Of a stretch of 64,000 nucleotides of DNA, positions 36,135 through 47,047 are shown one piece after another. Origin of the DNA: Magnetococcales bacterium. GTDB lineage: Bacteria; Pseudomonadota; Magnetococcia; Magnetococcales; UBA8363. Numbering within the stretch: position 1 is the stretch's first letter; each line of letters starts with the position of its first letter. Under the pieces are notes generated by a model. It was not told the origin of the DNA and searched no databases. It worked only from the letters and a program-made list of their open reading frames with translations. The DNA lies in NCBI GenBank assembly GCA_015228815.1, contig JADGCV010000005.1, positions 1 through 64,000 of the forward strand. Direction: 5' to 3'. The position numbers were made by a program, and so were the translations under genes.

Positions 36135-37885
36135 TCCTGGTCAAAGTTCCGACCGGTGTGATGTCCGATCCTGGAACGTTCCTGATCATTGTGTGGGGTA
36201 CAGGCCTGGTTGCCATGGAACGATTGATTCGCAGGTTGTTGGTCCGGCCGGGTCTTGTGGTGGAGGTTTTGATTGCCTCGCTCATGATTCATCTTCTTTC
36301 GCTGGGGACTTCGATCTATGTCATCCAGGTGCTGAACCGGTATGTGACCAATGGGGTCGATTCGACGTTGGTGACGCTGACCTCCGGGGTCGTTCTGGCG
36401 GTTGTCCTGGAGTGGATTCTGCGTCGGTTGCGTTTTCGGATGATGGACGGGTTTACGGTTCGTCCCGACGCGCAACTGGCGGGACGGGGATTTTTTCAGT
36501 TGACCGGCGCTCGTGGGGGGATGATCGACCGTTTGGGGGAGGGGGGGCGGCGCGAGGCGATGGCAGCCATTGGGCCGTTGCAACAGGCTCTGGGGCGGGA
36601 AAACCTGTTGGCCCTGGTCGATTTTCCGTTTGCGCTGTTGTTTGTCGTGGCATTGTTTTTTTTGAACGTTCGGATTGGCGTGGCGGCGGTTTTCTGTTTG
36701 TCGCTGGTTCTGGTCGCGGCGACGGTGGTGCAATGGTTGCTGAAAGGTCCCATGCGCCGGCAAAACCAGCGCAACCGCGAGCAGATGCACCTGTTGCAGT
36801 CGGTATTGCGGGCGATCGAGGAGACCCGCGTCTTCAATGCCCAGGAAATGTTGCGTCGTCTGTGGGGGGAGCGGCAGACCCGATGGAATCGGGAAAAGGC
36901 CCTGGTCGCTTCGCGACAGGACCTGTTGCGGCAGGTCATCCAGACCGGTTCGGCATTGATGAGCGTGGTGGTGGTGGCTCAGGGGGCGGTCCTGGTGGTT
37001 GGTGGGGATATGAGTGTTGGCGCCATGATCGGCGCCAATATTCTGTCAGCCCGGGCCCTGGCGGTGATTTCCCGGTTTGCCCAGCTGGGTGGGGCTTTGG
37101 AACAGGGAGCGTCGGCGGCGGAAAGCCTGGAACGATTGATGAGTCTTTCGCTGGAATCCTTCCAGGGGACGGCCTTGAATTCCTTTACGGGCCATCTGGA
37201 ATTGAACGATTGCGCTTTTGCCTATCCCGGAAGCCATACCCCGTTGTTCGAGTCCCTGTCTCTGCGTTTGGTCCCTGGAAGCCTTGTGGTCGTGGTGGGC
37301 GACAACGGGGCAGGAAAGACGACCCTCGCCCGACTGCTCACGGGACATCTGGAGCCGATTCGTGGACGCATTCTGGCGGATGGTTTGGAATTTCGTCAGA
37401 TGGCGCTCCCCTGGTGGCGGCGGCAATTGATCTATTTTCCGCAGGAGCCGGTTTTCTTCGACGGAACCCTTTTGGAGAACATCACCATCAACCGCCCCGA
37501 TCTTGCTCCGGATCGTTTGAACATGATGGTCGATATTGCCGGATTGCGCCGTTTCGTCAATGAAAGTCCCGATGGTTTGCAAACCCGTCTGGAAGGTGGC
37601 GGCGGGTATCTGTCACTGGGATTGAGGCGCCGCATCGCCCTGGCCCGTGGCTTGGCGAGTGACGGGATGGTGGCCATTTTCGACGATCCCCTGGAAGGAT
37701 TGGATGCCCCGGGGATTGCCGCAGTCCGGACACTGATTGCCTCGTTGAAGGAAAACCGGCGCACGGTCATCGTCATGACCCACGACGTGCGGCCTTTTCA
37801 AGAATTGGCCGATGCCTTTCTCGATCTGAACAGCAAACCCAAACCTTTGTTGCGACGGACCATGCCCGGCGTCGGTGGAGGGTGA
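36131..37885 (+). CDS. Type I secretion ABC exporter with atypical ATPase motifs
   Basis: A 584-residue half-transporter of the PrtD/HlyB class: membrane helices in residues 1-290 (LVVEVLIASLMIHLLSL; VVLAVVLEWIL; FALLFVVALFF) and a C-terminal nucleotide-binding domain. Walker A is GDNGAGKTT (about 390), the Q-loop is YFPQEP, and the H-loop is VMTHD. The signature, normally LSGGQ, reads LSLGL, and Walker B ends FDD instead of DE. The protein should energise export of the upstream RTX protein. The start is a TTG overlapping the previous stop; an alternative is a downstream GTG or ATG. Confidence 0.85.
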   Translation: MILVKVPTGVMSDPGTFLIIVWGTGLVAMERLIRRLLVRPGLVVEVLIASLMIHLLSLGTSIYVIQVLNRYVTNGVDSTLVTLTSGVVLAVVLEWILRRLRFRMMDGFTVRPDAQLAGRGFFQLTGARGGMIDRLGEGGRREAMAAIGPLQQALGRENLLALVDFPFALLFVVALFFLNVRIGVAAVFCLSLVLVAATVVQWLLKGPMRRQNQRNREQMHLLQSVLRAIEETRVFNAQEMLRRLWGERQTRWNREKALVASRQDLLRQVIQTGSALMSVVVVAQGAVLVVGGDMSVGAMIGANILSARALAVISRFAQLGGALEQGASAAESLERLMSLSLESFQGTALNSFTGHLELNDCAFAYPGSHTPLFESLSLRLVPGSLVVVVGDNGAGKTTLARLLTGHLEPIRGRILADGLEFRQMALPWWRRQLIYFPQEPVFFDGTLLENITINRPDLAPDRLNMMVDIAGLRRFVNESPDGLQTRLEGGGGYLSLGLRRRIALARGLASDGMVAIFDDPLEGLDAPGIAAVRTLIASLKENRRTVIVMTHDVRPFQELADAFLDLNSKPKPLLRRTMPGVGGG

Positions 37886-37887
37886 TC

Positions 37888-39186
37888 ATGGCGGAAATGA
37901 TCGACTACATCGAGGTCGAGACCGGTTTTCGGGGGCAACATCGTCGTTTTTTCCTTTTTTCGATACTGGTTTTTGCCCTGTTCGGCGCCTGGGCCCATTG
38001 GGGGGTGTTGGACATCATCTCGCTGGCGGAGGGCGAGGTTTCCCCTTCGGGCAAGGTCAAAATGGTCCAGCATCTGGAAGGGGGAATCGTTCGCAGCATT
38101 CACGTTCGTGAAGGGGATGAGGTGCAAAAGGGTCAGCAATTGGTGATCCTGGAGCCAACGGCCCCCGATTCCGATGTCCAGGAATTGGAGGCGCGTCAAT
38201 GGTCGTTGCAGGCGGAGGAACGCAGATTGGCCGCCGAGGTGTCCGGAGCGACGAACCTGGAATACGATGCGGAGTTTCAGCGCAAACATCCCGAACTGGT
38301 CGCCCAGGGGCTGGAATTGTTTCAGAATCGTCGGCGACATTTGGACAATCTGTTGTCGGAACAGAGGGAACTGGTCCAGCAGCGGCAGCAGGATATCGAG
38401 GAAACCGAATCACGGATTGAAAATCAAAAGAAAAGACTGGCATTGTTGCGGGAACAGGTGTCCATCAGCACGTCCCTGCTGAAGCGGGACATTACCAATC
38501 GCTACGGCCATTTGGACCTGTTGAAGGAGACCAACGCCCTGGAAGGAAAGCTCGACGAGGACAGGGTTGCCCTGGGGCGGGCGCGGTCGGCGCTCAAGGA
38601 GGCCCAGGTCCGGTTGGGGGGACGCCAGAGCGCCTTTGTCGCCGAATCCCAGACGGAATTGCTTCGGGTGCGTCGGGAGTTGCAGGAAATTGCCGCCCGT
38701 TCGGGCAAGTTTCGTGACAATCTTGATCGGACGGTGATTCGGGCGCCGGTGGAAGGGGTGGTCAAGACGCTGAATGTGTTTACCATCGGCGGCGTGGTCA
38801 AGCCGGGCGATGTGGTTTTGGAACTGGTCCCCAAGGGGGATCGTCTGGTGATCGAAGCAAAGCTGCCGACGCGCGATATCGGCTATGTGCAACCGGGGCA
38901 GGTGGCGGAGGTGCGTTTGATCGGGGCCGATGCGGCCCGCTTCGGTAAGATCGACGGCGTGGTGGCGGCGATCAGTCCCGATACCCTGATGACCGAAAAG
39001 GGGTTGCCGTTCTACAGGGTGCGCGTGGAAACAGAACGGACGTTTTTCCAGAACGGCGAGCACCGCTACCTCCTCTATCCCGGGATGATCGTGCAGATAC
39101 TGATCCATACCGGACAACGCACGGTGCTGGAATACCTCCTTTCTCCGTTTCTTTCGAGCGCCCGACTGATCATGAAGGAACCATGA
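37888..39186 (+). CDS. HlyD-family membrane fusion protein of the T1SS
   Basis: A 432-residue periplasmic adaptor that links the ABC exporter to the TolC-like channel. One N-terminal membrane helix (FFLFSILVFALFGAWAHWG) is followed by the MVQHLEGGIVRSIHVREGDEVQKGQ lipoyl half-motif region (quoted here in part), a long coiled coil from about residue 90 to 260 rich in Glu/Arg/Gln, and the C-terminal lipoyl/beta-barrel part (TVIRAPVEGVVKTLNV; VVKPGDVVLELVP). GGAGG precedes ATG 37888, two codons after the ABC stop, so the genes are in one operon. Confidence 0.93.
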   Translation: MAEMIDYIEVETGFRGQHRRFFLFSILVFALFGAWAHWGVLDIISLAEGEVSPSGKVKMVQHLEGGIVRSIHVREGDEVQKGQQLVILEPTAPDSDVQELEARQWSLQAEERRLAAEVSGATNLEYDAEFQRKHPELVAQGLELFQNRRRHLDNLLSEQRELVQQRQQDIEETESRIENQKKRLALLREQVSISTSLLKRDITNRYGHLDLLKETNALEGKLDEDRVALGRARSALKEAQVRLGGRQSAFVAESQTELLRVRRELQEIAARSGKFRDNLDRTVIRAPVEGVVKTLNVFTIGGVVKPGDVVLELVPKGDRLVIEAKLPTRDIGYVQPGQVAEVRLIGADAARFGKIDGVVAAISPDTLMTEKGLPFYRVRVETERTFFQNGEHRYLLYPGMIVQILIHTGQRTVLEYLLSPFLSSARLIMKEP

Positions 39187-39204
39187 GCGCAGGGAGGTTC
39201 GGGG

Positions 39205-40182
39205 ATGACGGATCACGATTCCATCTACCATCGTCTTTTTTCCCATCCGGAAATGGTTGCCGAGCTGCTGCGGGGGTTTCTGCCGTCCGAGTGGATCGAG
39301 GAATTCGATTTTTCCGGGATGAAGCGGATGAACACGAAATATACTGCGACGACGGGAGAACGCCGGCGTGGGGATCTGGTGTGGGAGATTCCAACCCGTG
39401 CCGGAGGGAGTGTATTCATTCTGCTGGTGTTGGAATTCCAGTCGGACATCGATGATTGGATGGGATTGCGCCTGGCAGTGTATATTGGACTGTTGTACCA
39501 GCAGTTGGTGGAGGAGCGGCGGTTGCGGGCGGTCGATGGACTTCCTCCGGTATTGCCTGTGGTGTTGTACAATGGGGACTCCCGTTGGAACGCTGCGACC
39601 GACCTTCGGAAGCTGATTCGATTGCGGTGTGGTTCGGCGTTGTGGCCGTTTCAATTGCGGATGGGGTATCATGTCATCGATGAAGGGCGTTATTCCGAGG
39701 AGGAGTTGAAGGGACAGGGATCGTTGGTGGCACTTTTTATCCGGATGCAACACCCGACGACCCCAGAGTCGCTGTTGGAATCGGGTCGGGAGGTGGTGTC
39801 CTGGTTTGCCGGGCATCCGGATGGGCCACCGGTGAAACGATTGTTCCGGGAATTGATCGCATCCGGTTTGCGTCGGTTGGAGGATACGGTCTCCTTGCCC
39901 GGCATACCCGAAGACCTTGAGGAGGTGGTGAACATGTTGGCAACTCAGGTCGAGAAATGGTCGAGGGAAATTGAACGCAAAGGCCATCGTGAGGGCCATC
40001 GTGAGGGCCATCGTGAGGGTGAGGCCTGGATGCTGATGCGCCAGTTGCAACGTCGTTTTGGGATTTTGCCCGAATGGATTGGGGAAAGAATCGCCCAGGC
40101 CAAACCGGAACTTCTGGAGGAATGGGGTTTGCGGATTCTGGATGCCCGGTCGCTGGAGGAAATTTTTTCGGGGCGAGACTGA
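39205..40182 (+). CDS. Rpn-family recombination-promoting nuclease / putative transposase
   Basis: A 325-residue PD-(D/E)XK nuclease of the Rpn/YhgA group, tied to RecA-independent horizontal transfer. The core shows D57 in RRGDLVWEI and E77-x-Q79 in LVLEFQS, then the family block DDWMGLRLAVYIGLLYQQL and PVVLYNG. The C-terminal part has a repeat of HREG (three units) and the DUF4351-like RRFGILPEWIGERI segment. It is 18 bases downstream of hlyD. The 3' end is duplicated just downstream. Confidence 0.88.
   Translation: MTDHDSIYHRLFSHPEMVAELLRGFLPSEWIEEFDFSGMKRMNTKYTATTGERRRGDLVWEIPTRAGGSVFILLVLEFQSDIDDWMGLRLAVYIGLLYQQLVEERRLRAVDGLPPVLPVVLYNGDSRWNAATDLRKLIRLRCGSALWPFQLRMGYHVIDEGRYSEEELKGQGSLVALFIRMQHPTTPESLLESGREVVSWFAGHPDGPPVKRLFRELIASGLRRLEDTVSLPGIPEDLEEVVNMLATQVEKWSREIERKGHREGHREGHREGEAWMLMRQLQRRFGILPEWIGERIAQAKPELLEEWGLRILDARSLEEIFSGRD
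39919..40170 (+). repeat. Direct duplication, copy 1 (3' end of the Rpn gene)
   Basis: This 252-base segment recurs, nearly identical, at 40231-40470. Copy 1 holds three units of the 12-bp GGCCATCGTGAG repeat (39982-40017) where copy 2 holds two (GGCTATCGTGAG, 40294-40317), so copy 2 is 12 bases shorter and has synonymous-looking changes. The missing unit is a whole in-frame repeat. Confidence 0.9.
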
Positions 40183-40200
40183 AGGACCTTTTCTGGAACG

Positions 40201-40500
40201 ATGATCCAACATTTGGTCCATGTCGTCCAAGAGGAGGTAGTGAACATGTTGGCAACCCAGATCGAGAAATGGTCGAGGGAAATTGAACGCAAAGGCTATC
40301 GTGAGGGCTATCGTGAGGGTGAGGCTTGGATGCTGATGCGCCAGTTGCAACGTCGTTTTGGGATGTTGCCCGAATGGATTGGGGAAAGAATCGCCCAGGC
40401 CAAACCGGAACTTCTGGAGGAATGGGGTTTGCGGATTCTGAATGCCCGGTCCTTGGAGGAGATTTTCTGGGTCGGGACCGATGGCGATGTCTTGAGATAA
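40201..40500 (+). pseudogene. Duplicated C-terminal fragment of the Rpn gene
   Basis: A 99-codon frame starting MIQHLVHVVQEEVVNML and then repeating residues about 239-320 of the Rpn protein with few changes (HREG units become YREG). It lacks the whole nuclease core. It ends with a different tail (FWVGTDGDVLR). It has an ATG and could be translated, giving a free C-terminal oligomerisation or DNA-binding module; such shortened Rpn products are known from internal starts in other Rpn genes. I list it as a fragment because its origin by tandem duplication is clear. Confidence 0.75.
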
Positions 40501-40536
40501 TTGATAATTATCAATAACCCTGAAAAACAACGATCC

Positions 40537-40767
40537 ATGGCATGGGAGATGAACGTGGGGTGTTGCGTTGATGCGGGTGAAATGGATCGGGAGGTGGCCC
40601 GGGGATTGGGAATAACGGTGGCGGAATATGTCGATGCCCTTCTCAAGGGTCGGGTACGGGTGGAACGGATGGAACGGGGAGATGTCGTCGATGGCGCCAC
40701 GCTCCTGTTTCCCCGGGTTGTATTTCATTATCAGGGTCGTTGGACCCGGTTGGACCTTGCGGGATGA
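40537..40767 (+). CDS. Hypothetical protein, 76 residues
   Basis: A short frame with ARGLGITVAEYVDALLKGRV suggesting a small helical domain, then VERMERGDVVDGATLLF and a basic-aromatic end. The frame is open from a TTG at 40501; I prefer ATG 40537, although no ribosome site is obvious. It lies 36 bases after the Rpn fragment and 12 bases before the next ORF. No family recognised. Confidence 0.4.
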   Translation: MAWEMNVGCCVDAGEMDREVARGLGITVAEYVDALLKGRVRVERMERGDVVDGATLLFPRVVFHYQGRWTRLDLAG

Positions 40768-40779
40768 TGGTCGTTCCTT

Positions 40780-41112
40780 ATGCGTCGGTCTGCCACAAGA
40801 CACAGCAGCCTGACCGAAAAGGCGGCGCTGTTATGCAAGGCGCTGCGCCAGGCTGGATTTCATCCCCATCCCGGACCGATCAATGCCCGTGGTCGCGGCG
40901 GTGGCGATTGTCGTGTCAAGATCAATTCCGAACCGGGCCGGATTCGTTTGCGGGTGACCGGGCACGGGGTACAGGAGGTGTTCCTTTATGGTCCGGTGGC
41001 CATGGACCGGGTGGTCGCGACCATCAAGGAAATTCAGGGGGTGCGCATCGAATCCATCGCCGATGCCCGTCTTGTGAACAAAAAGGTCCTGGCCTCGTCG
41101 AAGGAACGCTGA
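40780..41112 (+). CDS. Hypothetical protein, 110 residues
   Basis: A basic protein with SSLTEKAALLCKALRQAGFH at the start and a strand-rich centre (CRVKINSEPGRIRLRVTG; VQEVFLYGPVAMDRVVATIK). The alternating hydrophobic pattern and the glycine-arginine turn look like a real folded domain. No family recognised. It follows the previous ORF by 12 bases and precedes gyrA by about 215 non-coding bases. Confidence 0.55.
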   Translation: MRRSATRHSSLTEKAALLCKALRQAGFHPHPGPINARGRGGGDCRVKINSEPGRIRLRVTGHGVQEVFLYGPVAMDRVVATIKEIQGVRIESIADARLVNKKVLASSKER

Positions 41113-41327
41113 CCTCCGCATTGGGATCTCGTTTTGGTATTCCCTCATCGTCGGATTTCCCTCGTGGACGCTTCGATCCACCCTTTTTTCATGATTGAAT
41201 TCACTAAAAAAGGGTGGGCAAGGGAGGTGAAATCGGGTAAAGTTCCAATCATCAAGGTATTGATCCGTCATCAAGCCCGCGGTCGATCCGGACCGCGACA
41301 CTGCCAAGAAAAACACACGATCCCTTC

Positions 41328-44024
<2,697 letters not shown>

Positions 44025-44056
44025 ACACGGGCACAGCCGCAATAACGATTGTGGGT

Positions 44057-44074
44057 CCGGGGGCGAAGCCCCGG
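44057..44074 (+). repeat. Single REP-like hairpin between gyrA and serS
   Basis: CCGGGGGCGAAGCCCCGG, preceded by GTGGGTCC, matches the units at 31972-32039, and its 3' flank (AAAGTTTGCATGC) is similar to the flank there (AAGGTTCACGCAAGC). It lies 32 bases after the gyrA stop. Confidence 0.8.
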
Positions 44075-44133
44075 TAAAGTTTGCATGCGACCGCATCGAC
44101 GGATGGGTCATTCACTAAGGAGAATGTCGGGCC

Positions 44134-45426
44134 GTGTTGGATATCAAGTTGATTCGCGAACAACCCCAATGGGTTGAAGATCGGTTGAAACGCCGGGGTG
44201 GCCGGATCGATCTGTCGGGGTTTCATGCCTCCGAGGCCAGGTTGCGGGAGATCCGTGTCGAAACGGAACGGCTTCAGGCGCGGCGCAACGAGATTTCCAC
44301 TGAAATCGGTCGCGGAAAAGCGAAAAAACTGGATATTTCCGAATTGTTCGAGGAGATGAAGACCCTGGGGCCCCGGTTGAAGAATCTGGAAACCCTGCTC
44401 CGGGAACAGGAACGGATCGTCGAATCGTCGCTGGCCCTCATCCCCAACATTCCCCTTGATTCGGTTCCCGACGGGAAGGATGAACACGACAATGTGGTTC
44501 TCAGGTATTGGCCCGGGGAAAAAAGTGCCGGACAGGAAGTGTCTACACCCAAACCCCACTGGGAGATTGGCGAGGCCCTGGGCATCATGGACTTCGATGC
44601 GGGGGTGCAGCTTGCCGGGTCAAGATTTACCGTGCTCAAGGGGTTGGGGGCGCGGTTGTCGCGTGCCTTGATCAATTTCATGCTCGACCTGCATACCGGC
44701 GAGCATGGTTATACCGAAATCATGCCACCCATGCTTGCCAACGAACGGACCCTGTTTGGCACGGGCCAGCTTCCCAAGTTCGAGGAAGATCTTTTTTCCT
44801 GCCGCGACAACCCGTTGTTCCTGATTCCGACCGCGGAGGTTCCCCTGACCAATCTGGTGGCGGACCGCATCATCGAGGAGCGGCAACTGCCGATTCGAAT
44901 GACCGCCTGGACCAGTTGTTTCCGGCGGGAGGCGGGGGCGGCGGGAAAGGATACCCGCGGTTTGATCCGGCAGCATCAGTTTGACAAGGTGGAATTGGTC
45001 TGGGTGACCCGTCCCGAGGAGAGTGCCGCGGCCCTGGAACAGTTGACGGCCCATGCCGAGGAGGTCTTGCGCCGGTTGGAACTGCCGTTCCGGACTGTGG
45101 CTCTGTGTGCCGGCGACATGGGATTTTCCGCCGCAAAAACCCATGATCTGGAAGTGTGGTTGCCGGGCCAGGGGTGTTATCGCGAGATTTCCTCGTGTTC
45201 CGACACCCAGGCTTTTCAGGCACGGCGCATGAAGGCGCGTTTTCGCCGCAACGGCGAGAAAAAAACCGAGTGGGTCCATACCTTGAACGGATCCGGGGTC
45301 GCGGTGGGTCGTGCTTTGGTGGCGATTCTGGAAAACGGACAGCAGGCGGATGGCAGTGTCGTGGTGCCCAAGGCTTTACGTCCCTTCATGGGCGGCATCG
45401 AGGTCATAACGCCCGTATCAGGGTGA
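44134..45426 (+). CDS. serS: Seryl-tRNA synthetase
   Basis: SerS charges tRNA-Ser and tRNA-Sec. The 430-residue product starts LDIKLIREQPQWVEDRL, followed by the long coiled-coil tRNA-binding arm (about 30-105, rich in Arg/Glu). Class II motif 2 is seen as TSCFRREAGAAGKDTRGLIR and motif 3 as LNGSGVAVGRALVAILEN. The start is a GTG at 44134 behind AAGGAG. It is convergent with the HD-GYP regulator. Confidence 0.97.
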   Translation: MLDIKLIREQPQWVEDRLKRRGGRIDLSGFHASEARLREIRVETERLQARRNEISTEIGRGKAKKLDISELFEEMKTLGPRLKNLETLLREQERIVESSLALIPNIPLDSVPDGKDEHDNVVLRYWPGEKSAGQEVSTPKPHWEIGEALGIMDFDAGVQLAGSRFTVLKGLGARLSRALINFMLDLHTGEHGYTEIMPPMLANERTLFGTGQLPKFEEDLFSCRDNPLFLIPTAEVPLTNLVADRIIEERQLPIRMTAWTSCFRREAGAAGKDTRGLIRQHQFDKVELVWVTRPEESAAALEQLTAHAEEVLRRLELPFRTVALCAGDMGFSAAKTHDLEVWLPGQGCYREISSCSDTQAFQARRMKARFRRNGEKKTEWVHTLNGSGVAVGRALVAILENGQQADGSVVVPKALRPFMGGIEVITPVSG

Positions 45427-45450
45427 TCCGGGAATGCGTTTCAAGGAGCG

Positions 45451-47043
45451 TCAGGAGAGAAATTTTTTATAATCCGTGGACCTTCGGGGCCAGGGTTCCT
45501 TGAATTCGCCACCGCTTCTTTTTTCGTTTCGGTTATGATGGGCCTTGAGAAAGGCTTCGACGACGGCAGGATCGAAATGAGTCCCCGATCCCCGTTGGAT
45601 TTCGGCCAGGGCCTCGGCGACCGGCCAGGATTTTTTGTATGGGCGGACGCTTACCAGGGCATCGAATACATCGACCACCGCCACGATTCGGGCGGCGAGC
45701 GGGATTTCGTCCCCTTTGAGCCCCATGGGATAACCCGTCCCGTCCCAACGTTCATGATGGGACAAAGCGACCTGCAAGGCTACCTTGAAGCGGTCGTCCT
45801 CGGAGAGAATTGCCGCCCCGATGCCTGGATGGGATTTGATCATTTCGAATTCGTCATCGGTCAGGCGTCCGGGTTTGAGCAATACCGCGTCGGGGATGCC
45901 GATCTTGCCGATGTCATGCATCATGCTGGCCTGTCCCATTTCCATGGCTTCCTCGGCAGGACATCCCAGTTCCAGGGCGGTTTCCACCGTCTGGCGCGCC
46001 AGACGTTTGATGTGGTCGCCTGTTTCGCTGTCCTTGAATTCGGCGGCAACCGCCAACATGCGCATGGCATTGCGGTTGGCCCCCTCCAGGGCATCGTACA
46101 GGCGAAGGTTTTCCAGGGCGTTGGCGCATTGAATGGAAAAAACCTCCAGAAGGTGGCGTTCGTTTTCCGCCAGGGGACCGACCTGTTCCAGGAAAATCAG
46201 ACCGATCGGTTTATGGTGTATCATCAGCGGCAGAAATACCTGGTCGGGAGGGAATGGTTGTCGCGTTTCATGGGGGGCCAGTTCCGCCAGACGATCCTTG
46301 AGGGATTGTATTTTCGCGTCATCGCCGATCTTTTCGCCCCACCAGGATTGGGGGGTCAGGAGACCATGGGCATAGGTGGCGATGAAGCCGCGGACATTGT
46401 TTTCTTCGACCTTTTCCTTGTCCTGGAAGCGACAGCTGATTTCGCACAGGCGGATGATCTGGGTCAGGGCATCCTTGAAGAAGGTCGTCGTTCCGCCAAC
46501 CGGGTGCAGATACATTCCGGGGGCGGCGTTGAGGACCATCTCCAGGCCTTGACGGCTGTTTTCGATCTGTTTGATGTCGCGATAGGATTTGATGGCGGAA
46601 CGGATCGTGGTATACAGTTTGATGGCAGTGAGTTCGGTTTTTTCCTTGTAGTCATCGATGTCGTAATTGTCGATGACGTAGCGTTCCGGGGCGTGTCCGG
46701 GTTGACCGGTGCGAATGATCAGACGAATGGCCGTATTGCCGAACTCCTCACGGATCGTCCGGACCAGTTTAAGCCCGGCATCGTCGGTTTCCATGACCAC
46801 ATCGATCAGCGCGACCGCAATTTCGGGTTCGCGGCGATAGAGTTCCAAGGCTTCTCCAGCCCCATGCGCCAACAGCAGGCGAAGTCCCCTTCCGGCGAAT
46901 TGAAAATCCCTGAGACTGATCCTGGTGATGGCCAGTATGTCCGGATCATCGTCAACGACAAGAATCGTCCATGAAGTTCGGCTGCCGCTTTCCCGGGATG
47001 TGACAATCCCGGGTTGGACGATGGATTTGCGGATGATTTTCAT
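45451..47043 (-). CDS. Response regulator with DUF3369 and HD-GYP output
   Basis: A 530-residue two-component output protein. A receiver domain (27-150) has WTILVVDDDPDI and a central LIDVVMETDDAG around the phospho-accepting Asp. It is followed by a DUF3369 sensor-like region (about 150-330; RLIIRTGQPGHAPE and DYKEKTELTA between them) and a C-terminal HD-GYP phosphodiesterase (about 350-510; HDIGKIGIPDAVLLKPG, HPGIGAAIL, HHERWDGTGYP), which degrades c-di-GMP. All key HD-GYP residues are present. It starts four bases after the stop of the sensor kinase at 47048, its evident partner. Confidence 0.92.
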   Translation of the reverse strand: MKIIRKSIVQPGIVTSRESGSRTSWTILVVDDDPDILAITRISLRDFQFAGRGLRLLLAHGAGEALELYRREPEIAVALIDVVMETDDAGLKLVRTIREEFGNTAIRLIIRTGQPGHAPERYVIDNYDIDDYKEKTELTAIKLYTTIRSAIKSYRDIKQIENSRQGLEMVLNAAPGMYLHPVGGTTTFFKDALTQIIRLCEISCRFQDKEKVEENNVRGFIATYAHGLLTPQSWWGEKIGDDAKIQSLKDRLAELAPHETRQPFPPDQVFLPLMIHHKPIGLIFLEQVGPLAENERHLLEVFSIQCANALENLRLYDALEGANRNAMRMLAVAAEFKDSETGDHIKRLARQTVETALELGCPAEEAMEMGQASMMHDIGKIGIPDAVLLKPGRLTDDEFEMIKSHPGIGAAILSEDDRFKVALQVALSHHERWDGTGYPMGLKGDEIPLAARIVAVVDVFDALVSVRPYKKSWPVAEALAEIQRGSGTHFDPAVVEAFLKAHHNRNEKRSGGEFKEPWPRRSTDYKKFLS

Positions 47044-47047
47044 TCAT

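Noticed and set aside
38410-40803. Minus-strand open frame of 797 codons
   Set aside because: Antisense to hlyD and the Rpn gene and its duplicate; the internal repeats just mirror the Rpn duplication.
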